A program made the position numbers and the translations under genes. From Linnemannia elongata (lineage: Eukaryota > Mortierellomycota > Mortierellomycetes > Mortierellales > Mortierellaceae): 64,000 nucleotides of DNA. The stretch spans positions 1,200,501-1,264,500 of the forward strand of contig JAXBDG010000011.1 in assembly GCA_036320915.1 (NCBI GenBank). The letters run 5' to 3'. This document shows, piece by piece, positions 1 through 12,135 of the stretch. The notes under the pieces are model-generated. The model did not search any database. It had not been told where the DNA came from and saw only the letters and a program-made list of their open reading frames with translations. Position 1 is the first letter of the stretch. Each line of letters opens with the position of its first letter.

Positions 1-916
1 GAATGAAAAGAAAAGAGATGTGAACTCACACCCCACAGCCCATTTCTCATACTTATTGTGTCTTGTTGTCGTCGTTTGATGATTTGCTGTTTTGTTTGTC
101 GATACTTTTTTTTTTTTATTTTTTTCGCCTTGAACACTTCGACTAAATCAAAAGTGAACGGATTCATCTGGCATTCCTGGCTTTTTTTTTTTTTTTCTTT
201 ACACAATAATCGTTTTGTGTTGTCCAATGGATATCAACCCATTATGAACGAGGTGTTTAACATAGACAAGCATAAAAAAGGTTTGAATGGTGTTTGTGAT
301 AATGTGAGGATGTTTGTCCAAAAAGTCCACACGACTCCAACGACTCCAAGAGAATAGATATTAGAAACGAGGTTCATGTAACAAGTCCCTATTTTTCTTA
401 TGTCTGTTTATCTCTTTGTCGGAGTGGGTTGTGGAGACAATGGTAGCGTGGCGCTTCCTATTTTTATCAGATGCGTGTATTCTCAATGGACATTTATTCG
501 TTTAGGCTTCGTAAAACGACGTCAACGACTCCCCCTTTTTACAGTTCCTGATTTCACCCGCTTCTTACTCCTGAAACGTGGAACCTGGGGCCTGATTGAT
601 AACATCTCTGGGGCCTTCTCTCCCTCACCCTTTTGTCTATCTCCTTCCCTCCTTTCTCTGAGATGCGTGATTTTTTTTAATTTTACCGACATCGACGAAC
701 GATGATGACGATGTCTCAGCTAAAGAGAAGGAATAGAAATCAGAGTTTGTGAAGAGCCTTTGGTCAACAGTCAGCAAAAAACACGCCCATCTGTTCTCTG
801 TCTACAATTAGATGTGCCGTCCTCTGGTAACATGCAAGTTGTTAGCCGGGTGTGTCGGGGTCTGTCGGCCGGGCAGACCAAAAAGAAAACAAGTTGGCTC
901 TCGTCTGCTTCCTCTG

Positions 917-977
917 ACTGACGAACAGGCTGACGAACAGGCTGACTGACTGGCTGACTGACTGGCTGAGATGCTGA
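917..977. repeat. short degenerate tandem repeat (GACTGACTGGCT / GACGAACAGGCT)
   Basis: Two copies of a GACGAACAGGCT unit are followed by two copies of a GACTGACTGGCT unit. It is a simple-sequence tract in non-coding DNA. Confidence 0.7.
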
Positions 978-3900
978 CTTAACCGGATAGGGTGTCTGCA
1001 GGGATGAATAATTCAGTTCAAGATTCTTCTTGAATAAATCAACAAATGTGATGCTGCTGCTGCGCGATCCTTTCCTATTCGCATCGCATTAAGCGTTTTT
1101 ACTAGCAAAAAGACATAAAAGGTCAAAGGGCGCAGAGGTATGGAGCGAGTAATCATGAATGCATGAAAAGAAAGTGAAAAAAGTAGACGACGATGATGCA
1201 TGTCAAATGAGGAGGAGTGGAGGGAGAAGGAAGAATGGATTAAGAAGCAGTTGCTTGTTGGAAAGAAAGTTGTTACATCGCCCCGCATCCGCATGGCATG
1301 GCTTTTGCGTGAAAATCGAAGCCTTGAAAAATTCATATAAAAGGACAGCGCATGTTTGTAACGGACAGATATCCCCCTTCGTTTTTTTGTTCCTTTTCTT
1401 CTTTGCCTGCATTGACCATCTCTCTCCCTCCCTCCCTCTCACTCTTTATCACATCATCTTACACCTACACTCTTTTCTCTCCTCTTCTTTTCCTTCTCTT
1501 GCAACTCTCCTCTCACCCATCCCCTCCAAAAACTCAAGCCTCCGATACACTTCTTTTACACTCCTATCCCCACTTCCGAGGACCTCCTTCCTTACCTAAC
1601 TATCGACTCTCAATTCAACTCTCTTTCAGCTCCCAAGGTTTGTTCATTCTCTTCATATCCCTACTTCCTCACAAATCAACTTCCCTTTCACTTTTTTTTT
1701 CATTCCTCGTCTCTTTCACTCCACCAAATCCCCCTTCGACTGCCTTTCCATACACACACGGTTGATACACAAATACATCCTTCTTGCTTCTCGCTTTCCC
1801 TGTCTGGCGCTTTGCACATGCCAACATACACTGCCCTCTTCGACTCTTCAATACCTCGGTCTGTGGTTGTGCTACAAACATATGAGATAGGTCTTACGTA
1901 TCGGTTTCTCTGTTTTGCCACCACACCCTCTCCCTCTGTATATCCCTCCCTTAACTCTGCTGGGCGTCAATGATTTGTTTGTTTTTGGTTTTTTTTGGTC
2001 AAAAAGAGAAAAAAGAAAAAATTACGAGTGGGTGAAAATGAGATAGTGAGCGCGTTCTTCTTAAGTGGAAGGGCTTTGCATGTTTGTTGTTTTGTTTGGA
2101 TGTGTGTTGTAAGCAGTGTTTTGCTATCGCAAGTAGAAAAATCGATGCAAGAGAAGCGCCGCCGCGTGTGTGCGCACGATGTACATGCGTATGTGTATGT
2201 AAATGTGCGTGTGTGTGCCTGAATTGCCCAATCGAGTGTTTCCAGGTGTTGTTCTTTACCAACCAACAGCTCTGTTACCTCACTCCCTCACTCCCTCCTT
2301 CTTTCCGTTGAACATGTCCGGTTTCTTCTTCTTCTCGTCGTTCTGAGGAGATCATTTTGAAGTATTGGGCTTTTGGGAGCCTTATTTCATGTAAAGGGTT
2401 GTTGCCTCGAACGCACGTAGTTGCACAAGTGGTGTTCGCCCAACCAATCAACCTGCCCAGTCACCCACCATGGTTACCAACACAAAAAATTGTATACGCA
2501 CATGCTTCCTCTTCATGCCGTCTTGTTGTCGCCTGTGCTTTGTTACATGTGGTCATATACTCCCAACACTATCAACATTGTCCTTGCCTTCGGCTGTAGT
2601 TTCCGGAGGGTCAGTATAACAAACAATATGCAAACATCAAATCTATCCAGCCCGCTTAAAAAAGAGGTGAGGAAGGAGGTTCTTGAGAAAAAGAAACTGC
2701 GTGAAAAAAAAAAAAAACGACTTGATTCCCCCTTGAGTTGTTCTGGTGGGAAGTTTTTCTGTGAGAATTATCATATCCGTCTCCCCCTTTTTTTCGTAGC
2801 ATGCTCTTGCTTCCGTTGACTTCGCTTCCCTTTTCTGTTCGCGACTCCACAGCCCTTTTCCTGTACCTTTTTTTTTCTCCAGTCTCCAGATTTTGATCAC
2901 ATAACTGACACAAACAAACTCATCACCCATCACTTACTTATCGCCAAAAATCAATGAACCCTTTGATTGATCCTTATCCATTGTCCACTCTCCACGCTTA
3001 CACAAGCACGCACACAAAACTGGGCAGATGGACAACAATCAGCAAAACAATGCAACAAGCAATATCAATAACAGCAACCACTATTGTTTGGATGATCATG
3101 ATCTTGTCTACGGCACATGAATTGGATTCTTTTTTCTTTGTCCTGTTCATGCCTTCGAGGAACAGTTATCAAATATAAAGGAATAACAACATATCATCAA
3201 CATCAGTGGCTTTTATTGTGGTTGCTGTCATTAGGTATTTGACTATACATTACATGTACAGTTCTGCACATTACTTCTAGCGGATATTTCTCTAGCGGCA
3301 AAACTCGAGAGAATGAAGGAATGCATCAGCATCGTGGGGAGAGATAGAGAAGAGAGGGGGGCCTGGACCTCATTTATGATTCAAATCCAATGAATGAACC
3401 AATAGGACGAATAATTATTGATCTGATTGAACATCAAAAGGCGAGGGTTGATTGTTGATTTTCTCACCTCTCTTTCATATACCTTTCATAATAACGTTCT
3501 ACTGGTGTATGATGTGTATGTGTATGTGCGCGCACCCTCTTTTTTTTTCCTTTTTTTTTTCTTCTTCATTCATTCTCACGTATTCACCCCTTTTGTTGTT
3601 ACTTTTGTTTCCTTTTTCCGACAATCCTCTCCCTCTGACCCCAACCCTCTTTTTCTCTTTCTCCCTATTGTCTTTTCTTTGCTCTTCTCTCTCTCCAGAA
3701 AACCTTGTTCTTCTTTTATTACCTCTTTTCTTCTCTTCTCTCACACACACTCTCTCTCACTCTCTCTCTCTCTTTCCTTCATTCCATTCACACCATCAGC
3801 TCATTGTTACACCTTGCAGCCATTCACGCCTTCATTCACTCACTCTCTCCATTCAATTCTTGCTCACAGACACGCCTTTGTTTCTCACTCGCTCCCCTTT

Positions 3901-4175
3901 CACTTCTCCTCTCCACAACTGCTGCTCACTCGCCTTCAACTCACAGTTCACCCTTTTTATTTCAACGGACAACTACTCGTCCCTGTATCATACTTTATTA
4001 GACGCAGGCACTCCCTTGCTCTGTGTCTCATAGCTCCTTCCTGTGCTTTCATTACGTGTCAAGAACGGCTACTCTCCTTCTCCCTTCCCTTCCCTTCCTT
4101 CCCTCCCTTCCCTCCTTTTCTTCTTCACTCTCTCACTTATTTTCGCTCTCCTTACGCCCACTTGGACAATTATCC

Positions 4176-5988
4176 GTAAGTATATCGTACCTGTCTTACC
4201 AAAGCACCACACCAACATCAAAACCAGCATGCAAAAATGGGCGGGAGATTGGGTGCGATAGTCTCCGCGAATCTCTTGTCTCGTCTGCGAATACATTCGC
4301 GTGGTTCTCCCTTCTTTTTGCCGCTTTTTTTTTTCCTTTCTTCAATCCCCGCCCGCCCTGCAACCCATCCGAAGCATAACCCTTTTTTTTCCACTCGTAT
4401 TGTTTTTGCGCATTATTTCTCCATTGGGCTTTGTCGGTTGAAAAGTGAGTGAGTGTTATTTATGAATAGAGATGGTTGAAAACTGCTCAGATGAGGAATG
4501 GTTGTTTTTTATTAGATCTCAACATTTGCAGTTTACCGGCTGCCCTGTTCACCCCTCGTACAACTCTTCCTCTCTCTTCCTATGGGCCACAATTGCCGGC
4601 TGTTTGTTTGCGTGCTCAATGGTGACCGATCTTGTGTGTCCTTTCGGATCGAGAAATGGTAGATGGATCCGGACAGATCATGCAAGTGCTTTTCATCTCT
4701 CTTTCTGCTATCGTTGTTGTGGTGCGTGTCTCTCTGCCTTTACTTCAATTGGACACTACACCTTTTATCTTGCTTTGCTATCCTCACTCCTGCCGTTGAT
4801 GTGAGTGTTTGTTTGTTATTCCTTTATTTCGAGGGCTGGGTAGTTGGAGGTTTGGTGTTCATGTCCCTCTTTCTCTCATCTTTGCTCCTTTCCTTGTATC
4901 TCCTTGAACTCGACTTTGCGTTGATATCATCCTCCCGCGGAGCAAGGGACGTTGCTTACAGAGATTAACATAAGTGTAGAGTGAGTATGAGTGGAATGGA
5001 TGCTCACATTCTATTCTACGAGAATGAGAGAGGGGGGGATGAAGCAAAGAAAACCCCACTAACATGTCGTCCAACCCATGCTGAGCCCTCATCCCCTTCT
5101 TTTTCTGTTCTCGTTCACCTCCCTCTTTCGCTCGCGGTTCTTTTGTGTTTCGCTTCGCTCTCTCGATAATCGTTCCTTCAGGCATATAGACCATGTTCGA
5201 GAGTTCGTGCATCTGCCTGCCTTGTGGCTCCAATGCAGGAGTTTGTCATGTCGGATAGCGTGCCTCCTTCCCCTTGTCCTCTCTTTCTTATGCTTCTCCT
5301 CTTCTCTATTCCATGTCGTACAGTCCCTCTCTGTCGCTCTCGATTTTAATTGCATTCATGCAAACACATCCTGTGGAACTGTCTTGGTGAAGGAGGAAGG
5401 GACTTCTAGCCTTTGAAAAGAACACGGCTCTCTTTGTTCCTAGACTTCGGGGTTTTTATGTTTGCCCTTTGGTGGTACCCGTTGAGTGCACCTTCCCAAT
5501 GGTTCTCCTGATAACAGATGCAAAAACCCCTCTTCTGCTCTTTCAAAGAAACAATTGATTCCTTCCTCCTCCTCTCCACCCCCTATTGTCATTCTCACAA
5601 AGCTCCTCCTGCTGTTACCTTGCCACATCTTATCTGCATCCCATCCATCGCTTAAGCAACACTCCCCTGAACACCCGTGCTCAACATCTCTATTCTCCTT
5701 TCCACCACTTCTCTTTTCTTTTTTTGTTTCTTTTTCCTGATCCCCTTGCTACCCGTGTAACAAAAGTGAGGAAAAGTGATGAGAGAGAAGGATTGGTTGC
5801 ATTATTGTTGTTGTTTCTTTTTGTGTTTTTATTCTTCAAGCATGTGCTCTTTTTCCTATTCATCTAGCCCGTTTTTTGTTTCTTCCCGTTCTCCTCGCCT
5901 CGCCTCTTCACTTTTGTTCGTTGAACACAAAACCATTATCCACTTTCGACCATTGACCAATCAACATCCCTTGCTTTTTCCCTAATAG
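4176..5988 (+). other. possible 5'UTR intron of the 6242 gene
   Basis: The donor reads ATCC|GTAAGTAT directly after a CT-rich leader-like tract. The acceptor reads CCCTAATAG|GACACC about 250 bases before the start codon at 6242. Several genes of this window have the same kind of CT-rich upstream tract, which suggests transcription may start near 4 kb. No coding content is implied. Only the sequence match is seen; the splice itself is inference. Confidence 0.35.
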
Positions 5989-6241
5989 GACACCGACAAC
6001 CATAACAACAAGAAACACACATCTCACGCGCTCACCCACATCTTTTTCAACGAATCCAATCCTGCCTTATATCTGAGAGCTCGGTCCAGGTCCATCCAAC
6101 AACAACCAACCAACCAACAACTCTTACACCTAAGCAACAACAACAGCAACAATCACCGTCCTTTGCGCTTGCTTCTCTCTCTCACAAAACCTCCTCCTCC
6201 TCCTTTTCTCAACATATCACAGCCAGCACACACACATATCA

Positions 6242-8083
6242 ATGGCAACAGAGACAGTCATCTACGTGTCACTAGCATTGGTCCTCCTAACAAGGATTTA
6301 CGTCTTCATCAGTCCGCCAGAGTTCCTTGAGCAACACAAGGACCGGCGGTACCACGAATACCATCTCTACCGACAATATCACATCCGCAAACAAGTCGAC
6401 GACAACAGACAGGACAAAGACGAACAAGAAGACGACGATCTCGCCTCACTACTCCAACCACACTCACGGCGGTCTTCGTCTACACAACAGGACCAGCAAT
6501 TGCATAACACCAGCGATGGAGGATTTGTCGACCCAAGTCCGTTGACGGCGCTTCACTATCCCTCGGATGAACTTGTCCTTCTTGGAATGGGACCCGGTGC
6601 CAGGCCGTTGTCTCTGGGCGAACTTTCTGTAGCGGGATTCTCGAAACTCGAAAACTTGGCGGTCAACGCTACGTCGTCGTCAACATTCTCATCGTCCACT
6701 GCTTCAACAGTAACAACAACACCGACCTCATCAACAGCAACAACAACAGAATCACTATCATCATCACCGTACTCCCCGCGAGAAGGCGTCGAACAACAGG
6801 ACGTTTGGAAACATATCATGGGCGCCAGCGATACCGGGGCCGTTCCCAGCTACCTTTCTTTAGACACGTCCGAGATCCACTATAACGGATCGTTACAGCG
6901 GTTCGAAAAGGATCCCGAGATCCTGGAATCGATCGCGGCGCTTAAGGCAGGACAGCGGGATATGGCCAAGGAATGTCCTGTCATGACGGTCGTCTGGGAG
7001 GGTGGTCGATGGTGCTGCCTGGAAGGTCGCACACTGTACATATTGCGGGCGTTGGATTGGAAGGGCCAGGTTCGAGTTCGGGTCTTGGTCGACAAGGATC
7101 CGACGACTTTGGCGGTGACGGAGGAGTGCTGGAAGGCTGCAGGAATGACATCGGATCTCACACCTTTGTTTACAACCTTGGGACGCAAACCGTCCACCTC
7201 GACTACAACACCAACTTCTACAGTGTTCGAGTCGACGTTGTCAACTGTCACGGAGGAGGAGGATGCTCTGAGAGGCAAGGGCAGTCGGGTGTTCATGTCG
7301 ACGGCAACAGCGGATCCGAACACGACCACTATTGGACTTTCGCTAGAGGACGACAGTACATTTGGCGGTCGAATCTTGATTGGAACGCCTGAGGTTGAAG
7401 CCAATGTGCGGTTTAGTGCTTCCAACTCTTCCAGAAAAGGACCATCGTCACTATCGGGATCACAGCACTCTGGCAACGATGCAGATGTAGAGGAGGATGA
7501 GGAGAGTGGACCTGGAAGTGATGATGGATACATGGAGGACGATGAGGGAGAGACGGAAGAGGATGAAGGCAGCTTTAGCGAGGATGATCGGGATCCACAC
7601 CGTATTCGATCTCGTATGCAGGCCATGAGTCTGCGCCAGAACCCATCGACGACAGCGACAGCTCGACAGCGACAGCAACAACAGCAATCAATGACGGTCC
7701 ACCAGTACGCGAGCGAGAACAATTCCGACTTGACGATGGTATCTCCACCCTCGTCCGTGTTTGCCCCCCTTTCAGTAACCCAATTGCCATCAGACCCGAT
7801 CCGGAAACAATCCTTTGGATCGACGACATTACCAGGCGGGGATGTGGCGCACCATGCTCGGGCTGTCTCTTCCTCGCGTCATCACCATCTCCATCATGAG
7901 CGCAAGATTTCGATCCCCGAGTTCATGTTACCGCCGCCGTTGCATGACGAGCAGGTTTATCTGATTGTCGATCCTTCTTCTGTGGCGACGATGTCAAAGG
8001 CGATGAATGCAGAAGGGATGACTGGACTTTTGCGCGATAAGAATCCTCCAAGGCGTGATAGTGGCCATGGTGGTTCTCCGTAA
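6242..8083 (+). CDS. membrane-tethered protein with possible ParB/sulfiredoxin-like region (613 aa)
   Basis: Single-exon ORF from an ATG. Residues 6-24 form a hydrophobic segment (VIYVSLALVLLTRIYVFI), probably a membrane anchor or signal. A basic/acidic stretch and Ser/Thr-rich linkers follow. About residues 205-285 look folded. They contain LSLDTSEIHY, then ILESIAALKAGQ, then VVWEGGRWCCLEGRTLYIL. The pattern of an IRYS-like strand, a helix ending in a Gly turn, and then W-E-G-x-W-x-x-L-x-x-R-x-L-Y-x-L resembles eukaryotic ParB/sulfiredoxin-fold domains in which a LDNRRL-type motif follows a short strand. The remainder is acidic (EEDEESG-type, about 415-450), Gln-rich and His-rich, and presumably disordered. 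A specific function cannot be assigned. The fold call comes from motif memory and is tentative. Confidence 0.6.
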   Translation: MATETVIYVSLALVLLTRIYVFISPPEFLEQHKDRRYHEYHLYRQYHIRKQVDDNRQDKDEQEDDDLASLLQPHSRRSSSTQQDQQLHNTSDGGFVDPSPLTALHYPSDELVLLGMGPGARPLSLGELSVAGFSKLENLAVNATSSSTFSSSTASTVTTTPTSSTATTTESLSSSPYSPREGVEQQDVWKHIMGASDTGAVPSYLSLDTSEIHYNGSLQRFEKDPEILESIAALKAGQRDMAKECPVMTVVWEGGRWCCLEGRTLYILRALDWKGQVRVRVLVDKDPTTLAVTEECWKAAGMTSDLTPLFTTLGRKPSTSTTTPTSTVFESTLSTVTEEEDALRGKGSRVFMSTATADPNTTTIGLSLEDDSTFGGRILIGTPEVEANVRFSASNSSRKGPSSLSGSQHSGNDADVEEDEESGPGSDDGYMEDDEGETEEDEGSFSEDDRDPHRIRSRMQAMSLRQNPSTTATARQRQQQQQSMTVHQYASENNSDLTMVSPPSSVFAPLSVTQLPSDPIRKQSFGSTTLPGGDVAHHARAVSSSRHHHLHHERKISIPEFMLPPPLHDEQVYLIVDPSSVATMSKAMNAEGMTGLLRDKNPPRRDSGHGGSP

Positions 8084-8642
8084 ATAGTGCTTCATCATTT
8101 TCGGTGCTCTTTTGCCAACTACAACAAACAACAAAAGAATAAAAATACCAAAAAGAAACAGACGTGTTGTTTTTCTCATTGAAGTGACAATACGCTAGTG
8201 GAAGGAGCGAATTAGGTCCGCGACACGACTAGTGCGGTGTCAAAACTTCTATTCCTGGGTTCGTGGAATGTGTAGCCTTGGTCTCTTTTTTTTCTTTTTC
8301 GTGCAATATCGGCTTACAGGTTTCCTGAGTGGACATCCTTTTTGTAAATGATTGTGTGTTGCTTTCGAATCATAGTTAAAAAAAAACAACATGCAAGCCT
8401 GATTCTACAGGAGCGACGCGTCAATTGAGAGGCTAACGATTTTTGATGTCGGTTTTAGACATGCTGTTTCTCTTTGTAACACTCTCCGGTAAAGACTTAC
8501 ATAGTCAGACTCGCCTGGCTCTCTTCCCCTTTCTCTCCACCCTCTCTTTCTCTTTATTATATCTAGAAAGAAATAGGTCTTATCTCCTTTCATATCCGCG
8601 GCATGCTTCATCCCCTGCATTCTTCTCCTGCTTGTACTCTTC

Positions 8643-8643
<1 letters not shown>

Positions 8644-8681
<38 letters not shown>
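8644..8681 (+). repeat. poly(A) run, 38 nt
   Basis: Uninterrupted A38 in intergenic DNA about 560 bp after the preceding stop codon. It could be a simple mononucleotide tract or the tail of an old retroposed sequence. No open frame or target-site duplication could be identified to support the latter. Confidence 0.9.
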
Positions 8682-8682
<1 letters not shown>

Positions 8683-10991
8683 AATGAGAGCTTTCAAGAA
8701 TAAGTTAATGCGGCAGGAGAAGAACGCGAACCCCACCAAAACGAACAGGTTTTGTTCCTGCTCGAAAATAACCGGTTTTTTATTTTCTTTTCATCGAATA
8801 TCTAGTCCTTTTCTCTGGTAAATGAAGGGACAAGAAAGACAGGGCTTTCCAAGTCTCGTTTATTTTCTGGGTCCCAAATGAAAAAAGAAAGGAAACAAGG
8901 GAATAAAAGAGGTATATAAAATGCTAGATGGAGTTGATGAGGAGGAAGGGGTTTGCCGGTTGCCTTGGAGGCTATTTACATAGGAGATAAAGGAAATAGT
9001 GAAGAAGTGAACACAAGTTCAGGTACAACAAGTTTAATGCGGCCGAAGCCATATAGAAGAAGAAATCGAGGAGAAAAATTGGCAAAAAAGTTTAGCATGG
9101 CTGCCAAAAGGGTTCAGCCCCTCATTCCTTTCCCTATCCTTTCTCGGCACTAAGAAATATCCGGTAACTTGTAGTCATTTGCCAGGTACCCATTGGCAGT
9201 TTTTTGCATTGTTGACGAATGGGAGCGATAACTTTGACGGTCTGAGTTGATTGGAAAAGCTTGTGATAGTCTTCACTTCTTGTGGGCTCGGCTGGCCATG
9301 TTTGGTGTTTTCTTGCTCGTGTGGGGTGTATCTTTTGTTTGTTATTGTTCATGGTCGCTTCGAAATTTGTTAGTGTATGTTGTTAAAGGCAACAGTAGTT
9401 GTTATGTTGATTGTCCATCTCCACATTGGACATTGGGAGACACAAGAGTGAGTGACCACAACAATGGAGATGTTGTTTGTAAACATTGGGGTTTGAGGGG
9501 GAAAAGGAGTGTAGTCAAGTGAGTTGCCAATTACACCAACACCAACACTGGGTAAACCATCCCCCATGGTTGGGCAGTTGCTCTCAACCCTTATCCCTCC
9601 TTCACTCCTTCATTCACACCCCTGTCCTTTCACACAGACGCGAACACAAACACAAGCTAAAGCACAACCCTTACTTGTCTCCTTTTCTAGCTTTTCATCA
9701 CCTCTGTATTGACTTCTTTGTCAATACCCCTTGTCACCCTTCACTCCTGACGTTCTTCCTTAATAGCAACTGCGCGAATGCCTTTTCTCCCCTCATTTCC
9801 TCTTCCTTTTCTCTCCTTTCTTGGAGACAGGGGTTGCTACTTGAATCGAGCAATCAATGCGCAGAAACAGAGGCCCACGGAAAATAAAAATCCGCATGGA
9901 TGAATGGAGGGAAGGGGTCCTAACTCAGGGAGGAAGGACAACAGACGCAGAGACGACAACAAACCCTCAATGCATGGATAGACCATAACCACCACGATCC
10001 CATGTCAATCTCACTGACACGGACCTATCTTTTTTTCTCCTTCTGTCGATTTTTTACCCCCGAAGTACAATATATGTTCTTTCTGATGACCAAATACGTG
10101 TTTTGTTTAGTTTGTACGCTAGTGTGTTTGAATCGCCTACCATCCCTGCCATGAGTGTGTATTTTTTTGGTCATTTTTTTGTTGATTTCTTCGGGTCTAA
10201 TAAAATGCCGTGCAAGTTTCTTTACAGTTTCCTTTTCTCCCTTTGTTCCGCAGACCCCGACTCTTGTCCTTCCTTCTCTTTCCCTTCTCTAGCGCTCTTT
10301 GTCCACGTAACCTTAAGCAGGAACTTTTTTTTTTGTTGATGTCCCTGGACCTGGCATCCAAGACAAAGCGCATTGCGCAAACAGGAAATAACCCCCCCCC
10401 CCCCCATGGAAGCTAACCAAAAGAAAAAAAAATACCCCCCTTACGTAGCCCTCTGTGTTCACCTCTGGCATGCGCGTATGCTCGACGTTTTTGTTGCACA
10501 GTCAACTCATTGAGTCTCGATCAAGGATCTGGTGGATAATTTCTCCCCAATGTTGTAAGTAGACAAAAGAAAAGAGGAATGAAAGAGAAACTACAGCCTA
10601 CAAAAAGCTATGGGTAATTTGGCATGCTGGATAGCTGTGTTTAGCGATCTTTTACCCAGGATTCAAGCAAATAAAATAATAAAAAAAAAAAAGGGAGGAT
10701 AGGTGGGGCTGAAGGTGTGCGGAGCAATAAAACAGCGAAAGAAACAAATCCTCGACTCCCACGGTTAATTTGAGATCTTACCTACCAGTCAATATATAAC
10801 CACGGACAGGCTGTTGCATGGGCAGGCGATGGGCGAAGGTGCAGAAGCGGCTCGCAATATTACAAAGAATTTGCGGCGCTCTTCTTGCCTCTGTGAGTGC
10901 GAGGAGATGTGCTATTTGAGAGGTCTGAATGGGCTTTTGGTACTGAGGAATTTGGGAGTGAAATGAGAAGAGCAAGTCTAGACAACTCGAC

Positions 10992-11055
10992 TGTGCCTGA
11001 TGAACTGAGAATATGATTGCTCGATGGTGCCTAACGGACTGAGAATAGGATTGCT
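10992..11055. repeat. imperfect tandem duplication, unit about 33 nt
   Basis: GTGCCTGATGAACTGAGAAT and GTGCCTAACGGACTGAGAAT occur in tandem, each continuing into a (G/T)ATTGCT end. Seen directly; no function suggested. Confidence 0.7.
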
Positions 11056-12135
11056 GTCGTGATCGAAGAACGCGTTTGGTTTCAACTGAGCCTCCTTTCC
11101 TTGTTGTGATAATTGCATAGGGTCATTTGCGACTATTGTTGGGGGCAGATTCTGTTTGTTTTGCGAATGAGTGAATTAATGACGGGCATAAAGGGGGGTT
11201 TAGTCGAAACAAGTACTGTAGGAAGATGTCTAGAAGATGTCTAGAAGGAAGATGAGTGAGAAAGGTGGGGGTATTGTTGTGAATGATGTGTCGATTCGAG
11301 CGTGTTTACAAAGGAGTGTATGTGTGTGTGACCAATGTTCGAGTCGTGTGCAGGGAGTTAAAGGAAAGAGAACTGGTTTTTGTTATTGGTGGTTATGGTT
11401 GTTGTCATTGAATAACTCGCAATTGAATGACCGAGGTTAAAGAGAAGGAGATAAAAAAGTTGACCCGTGGAAGGGGGAAAGGGTTCCTTGTTATTTCAAT
11501 TGTCAATGCTCACCGTAATCATCCTTTATTGACAAACATAAAGTGTTTTCTTTGTCCTCCTCTTCTCTTCTTCACCTCTTTCTTTCTTTCTTCTTCTTCC
11601 TTTCTTTCACTTCAATTGCCTTTCTATCGCTGCCATCCATCATCTTTGTCAATTACACTTTGTATTCAACCCCTTCGCTTTCGCCCCTTCCTTCATTCTC
11701 TCTCTCTCTCTCTATCACACTCGCTCTCTCTTACCAATTCTTTTCCTTGTTTTCCCCTTTCTCTCTTCACTCTTCACTCTTCTCTTTTCCTTTTACTCTC
11801 TCTGCTTTCTCACTCACTTTTCCCTCGCTTTTGCACCTCCACCCACTGCCTATTCACAACACTCTCTTCACACTTCCTTCAACACTTCATACGACCTTCC
11901 CTTCTCCCCTCCACTCTCGCCACTGCTCAGCCCCGACACTCGACACCACAACGTGTTCTTTGTCTGTCTGTAGGGCGATCTTTGGGCGAAACCATTCTCT
12001 CTCTCCCTCTCTCGCAGCAACTCACCAACCAGCCTGTTATTATCTCTGTCAACTTGGCTGGATACCACGCTATCACTATCTTTACCCATTCAACACCTAA
12101 ACAACATTCATCCAATAACAACAACATAAGAGACG

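Larger units (their letters stand above)
1..6241. other. long stretch without a supported gene
   Basis: No ORF here has convincing protein character; those present are translations of pyrimidine-rich or low-complexity DNA. CT-rich plus-strand tracts lie at about 1381-1520, 3540-3780 and 4075-4130. A CTGA/GACTGACTGG-type short repeat lies at about 917-977. A strong donor-like site (GTAAGTAT) at 4176 and an acceptor (TAATAG) ending at 5988 could bound an intron in the 5' leader of the gene starting at 6242. The last 250 bases before 6242 are rich in CAACAA, as in other leaders of this window. Confidence 0.5.
8084..12135. other. intergenic region, no supported gene
   Basis: About 4 kb without a convincing gene on either strand. 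It holds a 38-A run at 8644-8681, a C run near 10390-10405, an imperfect tandem duplication at about 10992-11055, and the CT-rich leader of AUR1 from about 11540. Other ORFs are short, start at non-ATG codons or are low complexity. Confidence 0.5.

Noticed and set aside
3427..4179. 250-codon ORF on the plus strand (and a 193-codon one in another frame)
   Set aside because: It is a translation of a CT-rich tract (Ser/Leu/Phe/Pro only), with several frames open at once and a non-ATG start; no protein character.
8603..8700. Retroposed element ending in the A38 run
   Set aside because: No coding relic, promoter box or target-site duplication could be found; a plain homopolymer tract is simpler.
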